Below, piece after piece: positions 34,737 to 41,673 of a DNA stretch of 45,387 bases. Both the position numbers and the translations under genes were made by a program. Source of the DNA: an uncultured Prevotellaceae bacterium (GTDB lineage: Bacteria; Bacteroidota; Bacteroidia; Bacteroidales; Bacteroidaceae); assembly GCA_946185285.1 (NCBI GenBank), contig CAMHIS010000014.1, positions 1 to 45,387 on the forward strand, written 5' to 3'. A model generated the notes under the pieces. It saw only the letters and a list, made by a program, of their open reading frames with translations. It had not been told where the DNA came from and made no database searches. Within the stretch, counting starts at the first letter, position 1. The number at the start of each line of letters is the position of its first letter.

Positions 34737-35128
34737 TGCCTACACTGCTTACACTTGAAGATAAGTAAAAGATTATCAGGGTGTTACTTTGTGTAGGCAA
34801 AATCGGTTAGTGTAGGCAATGGTGGTGAAAACGCCGGAAAAGGGCTGTCTGGCCGTTTACTGGGGGGCAAACGGCTTGGCTATGTGCCAACAAGAACTCT
34901 GGCAACGGCCTTTCTGGGATGTTTCTGCGGTCTGGAACGTTTGTTCCACGCTGTGGAATAGTTGTTCCAGGCCGTGGAAACGATTTGGAACGCCGTTCTA
35001 TCGTTATGGGTCGATGCTGCTACTCGATGAACTGGTGTAGGCAGTTGCCTACACTAAATGTCGTTGCTTACACTTGCTAAGTTGTTGATTGTCAGTGCTG
35101 TTACTTGTTAGTGTAAGCAGTGTAGGCA
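34737..35128. repeat. 392-bp element with 18-bp perfect terminal inverted repeats and nine GTGTARGCA motifs
   Basis: The left end TGCCTACACTGCTTACAC (34737-34754) is the exact reverse complement of the right end GTGTAAGCAGTGTAGGCA (35111-35128). Similarity continues outward into A/T-rich flanks (AATTTTTTA). Further GTGTAGGCA or TGCCTACAC copies are at 34791, 34810, 35035 and 35046, and TGCTTACAC at 35065. The interior also has GCCGTTT/AAACGGC (34852-34875) and two near-identical 18-bp palindromes (TTGTTCCACGCTGTGGAA at 34941 and TTGTTCCAGGCCGTGGAA at 34962). No gene is inside. It could be a non-autonomous mobile element, an iteron-type origin or an array of regulator sites. Confidence 0.8.
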
Positions 35129-35189
35129 ACTAAAAAATTATTTTTACGTGCGCGAGTCCGCCCGTACCTTAATTTATATGGTAGCGATT

Positions 35190-36242
35190 TCAGCGGAAGG
35201 AGTCGGTGAGCAGCTTGATTTCTATCTGAGGGCTGATGCGCTCGTACAATATGTTATAGACGGCATCGAGGATGGGCATGTTGACGTGCCAGTGGCGGTT
35301 AATCTCCTTCATGCACTTTGTGCCGAAGAATCCTTCGGCAATCATCTCCATCTCTATCTGTGCCGACTTGACGCTGTAGCCCTTGCCAATCATCGTGCCG
35401 AAGGTGCGGTTACGCGAGAAGTTCGAGTAGCCCGTGACGAGCAGGTCGCCCAGGTAGACGGAGTCGTAGGGGTTGCGGTCGATGGGGTGGACGGCTGTGA
35501 GGAAGCGCGTCATCTCCTGTACGGCATTCGACATCAGTACGGCCTGGAAGTTGTCGCCGTACTTCAGTCCGGAGCAGATGCCGGCAGCGATGGCGTAGAC
35601 GTTCTTCAGCACCGACGAGTACTCGATGCCGATGACGTCGTCGCTGGTCTTTGTTTTGATGAATTCGCTGGTGAGTACTGCGGCGAAGGCGCGTGCCTTC
35701 TCGATGTCGGAGCAGCCGACGGTGAGGTAGCTCAGTCGCTCCAGTGCCACCTCCTCGGCGTGGCTGGGTCCTCCGAGACAGGCCAGGTTCTGGTGTGGCA
35801 CGTCGAACACCTGGTGGAAGTACTCGGAGCAGATGAGGTTCTCGTCGGGCACTATGCCCTTGATGGCTGTGACGATGAACTTGTCCTTGATGCGCGTCTT
35901 GAGCTTCTTGAGGTGGTTCTTCAGGTAGGGCGACGGCGTGACGAAGACCAGTGTGTCGTAGGCAGCTGCAATGCGGTTGATGTCGCTCTCGAAATGAATC
36001 TCTGACGTGTCGAAGTGTACGCTGGTCAGATAGCGCGGGTTGTGGCCCATGCGGCGGAAGTCTTCTATCTGGTCGTCGCGGCGCATATACCAGCCGATGT
36101 GGTGCGTGTGCTGCACCACAATCTTGGCAATGGCCGTAGCCCACGAGCCTCCACCAACAATGGCTATACGACCGCAAAGCCCACCCACGCCCTCCCCAAG
36201 GGAGGGATGTGAGTTACTTGAGCTGTAGACCTTTTCGTTCAT
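35190..36242 (-). CDS. gpsA: Glycerol-3-phosphate dehydrogenase [NAD(P)+]
   Basis: GpsA reduces dihydroxyacetone phosphate to sn-glycerol-3-phosphate for phospholipid synthesis. The Rossmann motif is IAIVGGGSWATA (after residue 24), followed by FVTPSPYLKNHL, TAIKGIVPDENL, LGGPSHAEEVA and the catalytic-region VLKNVYAIAAGICSGL. The 350-residue protein is about 20 residues longer than usual because the N-terminus (SSSNSHPSLGEGVGGL) is encoded partly by repeat copy C. It lies 57 bp downstream of lysS and is probably co-transcribed with it. Confidence 0.94.
   Translation of the reverse strand: MNEKVYSSSNSHPSLGEGVGGLCGRIAIVGGGSWATAIAKIVVQHTHHIGWYMRRDDQIEDFRRMGHNPRYLTSVHFDTSEIHFESDINRIAAAYDTLVFVTPSPYLKNHLKKLKTRIKDKFIVTAIKGIVPDENLICSEYFHQVFDVPHQNLACLGGPSHAEEVALERLSYLTVGCSDIEKARAFAAVLTSEFIKTKTSDDVIGIEYSSVLKNVYAIAAGICSGLKYGDNFQAVLMSNAVQEMTRFLTAVHPIDRNPYDSVYLGDLLVTGYSNFSRNRTFGTMIGKGYSVKSAQIEMEMIAEGFFGTKCMKEINRHWHVNMPILDAVYNILYERISPQIEIKLLTDSFR
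36177..36219 (+). repeat. GC-rich palindromic repeat, copy C
   Basis: Reads CCCACCCACGCCCTCCCC followed by AAGGGAGGGATGTGAGTTACT. It lies in the 5' end of gpsA and encodes HPSLGEGVGG on the minus strand. Same orientation as copy A. Confidence 0.85.
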
Positions 36243-36261
36243 GTCCCTTTTTTGTGTATCT

Positions 36262-36300
36262 GAACATCCCTCCCTTCGGGAGGGCTTGGGAGGGCTTCTT
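36262..36300 (-). repeat. GC-rich palindromic repeat, copy D
   Basis: On the minus strand it reads AGCCCTCCCAAGCCCTCCCG followed by AAGGGAGGGATGTTC. It starts at the lysS stop codon and is inverted relative to copy C, 42 bp away, giving the same paired arrangement as copies A and B. Confidence 0.82.
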
Positions 36301-38024
36301 TATGCCTTTTCAATCCATGCAGCGACCTCGTCTACCGAAGGCTTCTGGAGATCGAGCTTGAACTTCTTGACGATTTCGCCGATTTTCTGCTGCAGGCCCT
36401 GGGGCTTCTCGTCGCGGATGTTCTGGATGAGGTTGAAGCCTGCCTTGCGGAGCACGTAGACCCAGTCTTCGGCAACGCCGATGGCGGCCCATTCCTGAAC
36501 GGTGCTCTGCGGAGCCTTCTTCTCGGGCTTCATCTGCGGGAAGAAGAGCACCTCCTGGATGAAGGTCTTGCCCGTCATCAGCATCACCAAGCGGTCGATG
36601 CCAATACCGATACCCGACGTCGGCGGCATACCGTACTGCAGGGCGCGCAGGAAGTCCTGGTCGATGATCATGGCCTCGTCGTCGCCCTTGTCGGCCAGTC
36701 GCATCTGCTCCTTGAAGCGCTCCTCCTGGTCGATGGGGTCGTTCAGCTCGGAGTAGGCGTTGGCCAGCTCCTTGCCGTTGACCATCAGTTCGAAGCGCTC
36801 GGTCAGTCCGGGCTTCGAGCGGTGCATCTTGGTCAGGGGCGACATCTCGACGGGGTAGTCGGTGATGAACGTCGGCTGTATGAACGTGCCCTCGCAGAAT
36901 TCGCCGAAGAGTTCGTCAATCAGTTTGCCCTTACCCATTGTCTCGTCGACCTCCATGCCTTTCGACAGGCAGAAGGCGCGAATCTCCTCTTCCGTCTTGC
37001 CGTCGCAGTCGAAGCCCGTCTTCTCCTTGATGGCGTCGAGGATGGGCAGCCGGCGGTAGGGCGCCTTGAACGACACGATCTGGCCGTCAATCTCGCGCTC
37101 CGTCGAACCGTTCACGGCAATGCAGACGGTCTCAAGGAGTTTCTCGGTGAACGACATCATCCAGTTGTAGTCCTTGTACTGCACGTACAGCTCCATACAG
37201 GTGAACTCGGGGTTGTGGTTGCGGTCCATGCCCTCGTTGCGGAAGTTCTTGCCAATCTCGTAGACACCCTCGAAGCCGCCCACGATGAGGCGCTTCAGGT
37301 AGAGCTCGGTGGCGATGCGCATGAACATATCCTGGTCGAGCGCGTTGAAGTGTGTGATGAACGGACGGGCCGAGGCGCCGCCGGCAATCATCTGCAGCGT
37401 CGGCGTCTCCACTTCGGTATAGCCGGCCTCGTCGAGCACGCGGCGGATGGTGCGGATGACGGTGGCGCGCTGCAGGAACGTGTCCTTCACGCCGTCGTTT
37501 ACCACGAGGTCGACGTAGCGCTGGCGGTAGCGCAGCTCGGGGTCGTCGAACTTGTCGTAGGCCACGCCGTCCTTGTACTTCACGATGGGCAGGGGCTTGA
37601 GCGACTTCGACAGCAGCGTCAGCTCCTTGGCGTGGACGCTGATTTCGCCCGTCTGGGTGCGGAACACCGTTCCGCGCACGCCGATGAAGTCGCCGATGTC
37701 GAGTAGCTTCTTGAAGACGACATTATACATATCCTTGTTCTCGTCTGGACAGATGTCGTCGCGGGTGACGTACACCTGTATGCGGCCTTTGGAGTCTTGC
37801 AGCTCCACGAACGATGCCTTGCCCATCACGCGGCGGCTCATCATACGGCCGGCGATGGAAACCTCGCGGGCGGGGGCGTCGTCGCTGAATTCGGCTAAGA
37901 TGTCGGTTGAAAAAGCGTTGGTGGTATACTCTGCTGCGGGGTAGGGGTTGATACCCATCCGGCGCAACTCGTCAAGCGACTGGCGTCGCAGGATTTCTTG
38001 TTCGCTAAGTTCTAAAATATTCAT
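36300..38024 (-). CDS. lysS: Lysine--tRNA ligase (class II)
   Basis: LysRS charges tRNA-Lys. The 574-residue protein has the N-terminal anticodon-binding OB fold (about 55-165), then the class II core: motif 1 near FLQRATVIRTIRRVLDEAGY, motif 2 GKNFRNEGMDRNHNPEFT and motif 3 PPTSGIGIGIDRLVMLMTG. A 70-residue C-terminal extension after FFPQMKPE (WVYVLRKAGFNLIQNIRDEKPQG) looks like the small helical domain that Bacteroidetes LysRS enzymes usually carry. A -7 box TAACTTTG lies at 38056-38063. Confidence 0.96.
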   Translation of the reverse strand: MNILELSEQEILRRQSLDELRRMGINPYPAAEYTTNAFSTDILAEFSDDAPAREVSIAGRMMSRRVMGKASFVELQDSKGRIQVYVTRDDICPDENKDMYNVVFKKLLDIGDFIGVRGTVFRTQTGEISVHAKELTLLSKSLKPLPIVKYKDGVAYDKFDDPELRYRQRYVDLVVNDGVKDTFLQRATVIRTIRRVLDEAGYTEVETPTLQMIAGGASARPFITHFNALDQDMFMRIATELYLKRLIVGGFEGVYEIGKNFRNEGMDRNHNPEFTCMELYVQYKDYNWMMSFTEKLLETVCIAVNGSTEREIDGQIVSFKAPYRRLPILDAIKEKTGFDCDGKTEEEIRAFCLSKGMEVDETMGKGKLIDELFGEFCEGTFIQPTFITDYPVEMSPLTKMHRSKPGLTERFELMVNGKELANAYSELNDPIDQEERFKEQMRLADKGDDEAMIIDQDFLRALQYGMPPTSGIGIGIDRLVMLMTGKTFIQEVLFFPQMKPEKKAPQSTVQEWAAIGVAEDWVYVLRKAGFNLIQNIRDEKPQGLQQKIGEIVKKFKLDLQKPSVDEVAAWIEKA

Positions 38025-38055
38025 TTCTATCCGGATAAATGTGCTTTAATGGGTG

Positions 38056-38063
38056 CAAAGTTA
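38056..38063 (-). promoter_or_regulatory. lysS -7 box
   Basis: TAACTTTG on the minus strand, 31 bp before the ATG at 38024; the -33 element is weak. Confidence 0.65.
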
Positions 38064-38122
38064 CGAAATAATCCCGAAAAAAACTACATTTGGGTAAATA
38101 ATTGCAAAAAAACTTGCAAAAG

Positions 38123-38154
38123 TTTGCTTGAACCAGAAAAATAGCATACATTTG
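38123..38154 (+). promoter_or_regulatory. Promoter of the ROK/menaquinone operon
   Basis: TTTG (38123-38126), a 20-bp spacer and TACATTTG (38147-38154), followed by an A-rich leader of about 30 nt before the ATG at 38190. Confidence 0.8.
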
Positions 38155-38189
38155 TAGCTGAATAACAACTAACCCAAAAGAAAAGAAGA

Positions 38190-39173
38190 ATGAATCAGGT
38201 ATTGATAAAGAAACGAGTGGTGGGTGTGGACATCAGTCTTGAGGAAACGACATACGCCATCGTTGATGTCCGTGGTAATATCATTGCAAAGGACTCGTTT
38301 CCGACGCAGAGTTCTCCCGATATCAACACTTTTGTCACCTCTCTTGCCGAACATATAATAGGGCTGGTAGAGCTGAACGGCGGCTACGAGAATATTCGCT
38401 CGGTGGGTATCAGTGCCCACAGTGCCAACTTCCTGACCGGCAGTGTCGTCAATGCGGCCAATATGCCCTGGAAGGGCGTCGTCCCCCTGGCCGCCATGCT
38501 GCGCGACCAGCTGGGCCTGGCTGTTGCCGTTGCGAATAATTCCCACGTCGTTGCCCTTGGCGAACAGGCCTTCGGTGCCGCCCACGGTATGCGCGACTTT
38601 ATTACAGTCACCATCGGAACGGGACTTGGCAGCTGTATCTTCTCTGACGGCGAGGTGAATCTGGGTTTCGGCGGCTTTGCCGGTGAGATAGGACATACGT
38701 GTGTTGACATCAATGGGCGCGAATGTGGCTGTGGCAACCGTGGCTGCCTGGAAGCCTATACGGCCACGAAGGGTATTCTCTGGACAGCCAAAGAGGTGCT
38801 GGCCGAGAGTGACGAGCCGTCGCTGATGCGCCAGGAGGCACACTTGACGCCGAAGAAGATCTACGAGTTCTGCGAGCAGGGCGACCAGTTGTCGATCGAG
38901 GTGTTCCGCCGTACGGGCGAGATTCTCGGTCTTGGGCTTGCCAACTACGCTTCGCTGGTCAATCCTGAGGCCATCATCTTCACCGGCGGCATAGCCCGTG
39001 CCGGCAAGTGGCTTCTGGACCCCGCCAAGAAGTCGTTCGAGGAGCATGTGTTCCATAATATCCAGGGAAAGGTGAAATTCATTGGCTCCGACCTGAGCGA
39101 GAGCGAGCGCAACGTGCTCGGTGCAAGTGTGCTGGCCTGGAAGGTAAAGGAGTATTCATTGTTTAAGGAATAA
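38190..39173 (+). CDS. ROK family protein 1 (catalytic Asp replaced by Asn)
   Basis: The 327-residue protein belongs to the ROK family of sugar kinases and repressors. It has an N-terminal phosphate-binding motif VVGVDIS, the second phosphate loop TIGTGLGS (141-148), GEIGHTCV and the zinc-binding CGCGNRGCLE. There is no N-terminal winged helix, so it is kinase-like rather than a NagC-type repressor. At the catalytic position the usual NDA(N) is NNS (Asn116-Asn117-Ser118), so the general base aspartate is missing. Kinase activity is therefore doubtful. A paralogue with a different defect follows 19 bp later, suggesting the two may act together. Confidence 0.85.
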   Translation: MNQVLIKKRVVGVDISLEETTYAIVDVRGNIIAKDSFPTQSSPDINTFVTSLAEHIIGLVELNGGYENIRSVGISAHSANFLTGSVVNAANMPWKGVVPLAAMLRDQLGLAVAVANNSHVVALGEQAFGAAHGMRDFITVTIGTGLGSCIFSDGEVNLGFGGFAGEIGHTCVDINGRECGCGNRGCLEAYTATKGILWTAKEVLAESDEPSLMRQEAHLTPKKIYEFCEQGDQLSIEVFRRTGEILGLGLANYASLVNPEAIIFTGGIARAGKWLLDPAKKSFEEHVFHNIQGKVKFIGSDLSESERNVLGASVLAWKVKEYSLFKE

Positions 39174-39192
39174 TAACTGAGAGGGAATAGTC

Positions 39193-40182
39193 ATGGCATC
39201 AGAAGTAGACCAAATCAAGACGCGCGTCGTCGGCATCGACGTTCGCGAAGCTCGTACCACCTACGCAGTGGTAAGCATCAGGGGCGAGATTATCGCCCAG
39301 GACCATTTCCGCACGTCGGACTATCCTGAGATTGCCGACTATGTCAGCGCACTCAGCGAACGGGTGATAGCCCTGATTGAGGAGAATGGCGGCTACGAGT
39401 TGGTGCGCTCGGTGGGTATTTCGGCGCCGAGTGCCAACTACCTGACGGGTTGTATCGAGAATGCAGCCAACCTGAAGTGGAAGGGTGTCGTACCCTTGGC
39501 CGCCATGTTGCAGGACCAGCTGGGACTGGCCGTAGCCCTGGCCAACGACGCTCATATCACCGCTCTTGGCGAGAAAGCCTACGGGTCGGCTCATGGCATG
39601 AAGGACTTCATCGTTGTCAGCATCAGTCATGGTGGCCTGGGCAGCTGTATCTTTACCAACGGACTGCCGCACTTAGGCATCAGCGGCTTTGCCGGCGAGG
39701 TGGGGCACACCTGTGTCAAGATAGACGGTCGTGAGTGCGGCTGCGGTCGCAAGGGGTGCCTGGAGACGTACGTGTCGGACAGAGGACTGGTGCGCACGGC
39801 AGAGGAGCTGATAGCCGAGAGTCGGGAGCCAACGCTTCTCAGCGAGCTTGACGACCTGAACATCAGCACCATTACCGACTGCTGTGAACAGGGCGACCGT
39901 GTGGCCATCGAGGCCTTCCGCCGTGTTGGCGAGATGCTCGGCTTGGGACTTGCCAACTATGCGTCTGTCATCAATCCCGAAGCTATTATCCTGACTGGCG
40001 ACATGATGGTTGCCGGTAAGTGGCTGTTGAAACCCATGCGTGCTGCCTTTGAGAAGCATGTGTTCCATAATATCCGTGGCGAGGTGCGCATCCTGGTGTC
40101 AATCCTCAAGGAGGGCGAGCGCGACGTGCTTGGAGCCAGTGCCCTTGCCTGGGACGTCAAGGAATATTCGCTGTTTAAGTGA
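39193..40182 (+). CDS. ROK family protein 2 (phosphate loop altered)
   Basis: This 329-residue paralogue of the preceding gene keeps the catalytic ANDAH (Asp119), GEVGHTCV and the zinc motif CGCGRKGCLE. Its second phosphate loop reads SISHGGLGS (143-151) where the first paralogue has TIGTGLGS: the Gly-Thr pair is lost and an extra Gly is present. ATP binding may be impaired. The start is preceded by GAGAGGGAA, one of few SD-like sequences in the window. It runs directly into the menaquinone genes with a 6-bp gap. The sugar substrate cannot be inferred. Confidence 0.85.
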   Translation: MASEVDQIKTRVVGIDVREARTTYAVVSIRGEIIAQDHFRTSDYPEIADYVSALSERVIALIEENGGYELVRSVGISAPSANYLTGCIENAANLKWKGVVPLAAMLQDQLGLAVALANDAHITALGEKAYGSAHGMKDFIVVSISHGGLGSCIFTNGLPHLGISGFAGEVGHTCVKIDGRECGCGRKGCLETYVSDRGLVRTAEELIAESREPTLLSELDDLNISTITDCCEQGDRVAIEAFRRVGEMLGLGLANYASVINPEAIILTGDMMVAGKWLLKPMRAAFEKHVFHNIRGEVRILVSILKEGERDVLGASALAWDVKEYSLFK

Positions 40183-40188
40183 TGAGTT

Positions 40189-40605
40189 GTGGACGTAACG
40201 GCAATCAACAAGTTAATCAACGCGAAGCCTAACTTGAGCACCGCCCTCGGCATGGAGTTCATATCCACGCCCGAGGAGGATACCTGTCTGGCTCGCATGA
40301 AGGTCGACGAGCGCAACCGTCAGCCCTTCGGGTTCCTTAGTGGCGGGGCGTCGTTGGCGCTGGCCGAGAATGTGGCGGGCGTGGGTTCGTCGGCACTCTG
40401 TCCGGGCTGTGCCTGCGTCGGCATCGAGGTCAGCGGCAGCCATGTGAAGGCCGTCGCCGAGGGTGATACCGTCACCGCCAGTGCCCGTCTGCTGCATAAG
40501 GGTACCACGCTCCACGTCTGGAATGTTGACATTCACGATGCCTCGGGCGACCTCATTTCCAGCGTCCGCGTTACCAACTATGTGATAAAAACAAAGAAGA
40601 AGTGA
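40189..40605 (+). CDS. menI: Hotdog-fold thioesterase, likely DHNA-CoA thioesterase
   Basis: The 138-residue protein is a PaaI/YdiI-type hotdog thioesterase. QPFGFLSGGASLALAENVAG is the family's H/F-GG-x-x-x-x-L-A-E segment with the catalytic Glu. GSHVKAVAEGDTVTASARLLHKG is the substrate-binding region. Its direct fusion to an operon with menF and menD (one-base TGATG overlap to menF) supports the role of releasing CoA from 1,4-dihydroxy-2-naphthoyl-CoA in menaquinone synthesis. A GTG start is used; the ATG at 40182 is out of frame. Confidence 0.82.
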   Translation: MDVTAINKLINAKPNLSTALGMEFISTPEEDTCLARMKVDERNRQPFGFLSGGASLALAENVAGVGSSALCPGCACVGIEVSGSHVKAVAEGDTVTASARLLHKGTTLHVWNVDIHDASGDLISSVRVTNYVIKTKKK

Positions 40606-41657
40606 TGTCGTCCCCCGTCTTTGCCGTCTACCGTTTACCGCATGAAGACTATGCCACGCTTGTCAGCCAGACCGGTGGCGAGCCGGTTGAACTGCAGTCG
40701 TGTGCCGACCTGAACGGCCAAAGGGGGTTTGTCGTTGCGCCGTTCGAAGTGAAGTCCGGCCAGCCCATTGTCGTTATCCGCCCCGATGAGGTCTCACGTC
40801 AGCAGCTGCCAGTCGTCGACACTCCCGTCTCTGCCGATGCTGCGCTTTGTGAGGCTCAGGCCCGTGGACGCTCCTATTACGCAATCGACTTTGCCAACTA
40901 CCACGCCCAGCTCATGCAGGGCTCCTTCCGCAAGATAGTGCTGGCCCGTTGCGCCGACGAACAGACGCCGGCTGCCATCGACCCTATGCAGCTCTTCTAT
41001 CATGCCTGCCAGCTTTATCCCCGTATGTTCATTGCCCTTGTCAGTACGCCGCAGAGCGGCACCTGGCTGACGGCCACGCCCGAAATCCTGCTTGAAGGCA
41101 GCGGACAGGAGTGGCGCACCATTGCCTTGGCGGGTACGATGAAGTTGGTCGGCGACCAGCTGAGCGGTGAGGGAGAGACCGTTACGTGGACCACCAAGAA
41201 CATCGAGGAGCAGCGTATCGTTGCCACTTATATTGCGGAATGTCTGGAACAGTTTACAGGCAACTTCCGTGAGGAAGGTCCTCGGACCGTCCGTGCCGCA
41301 GACCTCGTTCATCTGCGTAGCGACTTCACCTTCACGCTCCCCACCAACGGTCGTGTCGGCGACCTGCTACAGTCGCTTCATCCCACTCCCGCCGTCTGTG
41401 GACTGCCCAAGCGCGATGCCTTCAGGTTCATCGTCAGCAATGAGCACACGCCGCGCCGCTACTACAGCGGATTCATGGGACCACTGGACATACAGGACTC
41501 CACCAACCTCTATGTGTCGCTACGCTGCATGAACATCGAGGGAAACCGCTACCATCTCTATGCCGGCGGCGGACTCTTGAAGGACAGCACCGAGGAGCAA
41601 GAGTGGCTGGAGACTGAGGCTAAACTTGAAACCATGCGCCGTCTGATAACGTCATAA
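40605..41657 (+). CDS. menF: Isochorismate synthase
   Basis: This 350-residue chorismate-binding enzyme converts chorismate to isochorismate, the entry to menaquinone. Recognisable blocks are SFRKIVLARCAD, ATPEILLEG, RTIALAGTMKL, EEQRIVATYIAECLE, then HPTPAVCGLPK and YYSGFMGPLD, ending in RYHLYAGGGLLKDSTEEQEW. It lacks the N-terminal domain of anthranilate synthase and is shorter than E. coli MenF, consistent with Bacteroidetes forms. Adjacent menD argues against a siderophore EntC role. Confidence 0.92.
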   Translation: MSSPVFAVYRLPHEDYATLVSQTGGEPVELQSCADLNGQRGFVVAPFEVKSGQPIVVIRPDEVSRQQLPVVDTPVSADAALCEAQARGRSYYAIDFANYHAQLMQGSFRKIVLARCADEQTPAAIDPMQLFYHACQLYPRMFIALVSTPQSGTWLTATPEILLEGSGQEWRTIALAGTMKLVGDQLSGEGETVTWTTKNIEEQRIVATYIAECLEQFTGNFREEGPRTVRAADLVHLRSDFTFTLPTNGRVGDLLQSLHPTPAVCGLPKRDAFRFIVSNEHTPRRYYSGFMGPLDIQDSTNLYVSLRCMNIEGNRYHLYAGGGLLKDSTEEQEWLETEAKLETMRRLITS

Positions 41658-41673
41658 CGAAATACCGAGGAAA

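Noticed and set aside
34737..35128. CRISPR array
   Set aside because: The repeated unit is only 9 bp, occurs in both orientations and has irregular spacing, so it is not a CRISPR array.
35148..36005. Plus-strand reading frame opposite gpsA
   Set aside because: It is a Val/Leu/Asp-rich antisense shadow; gpsA on the minus strand has all family motifs.
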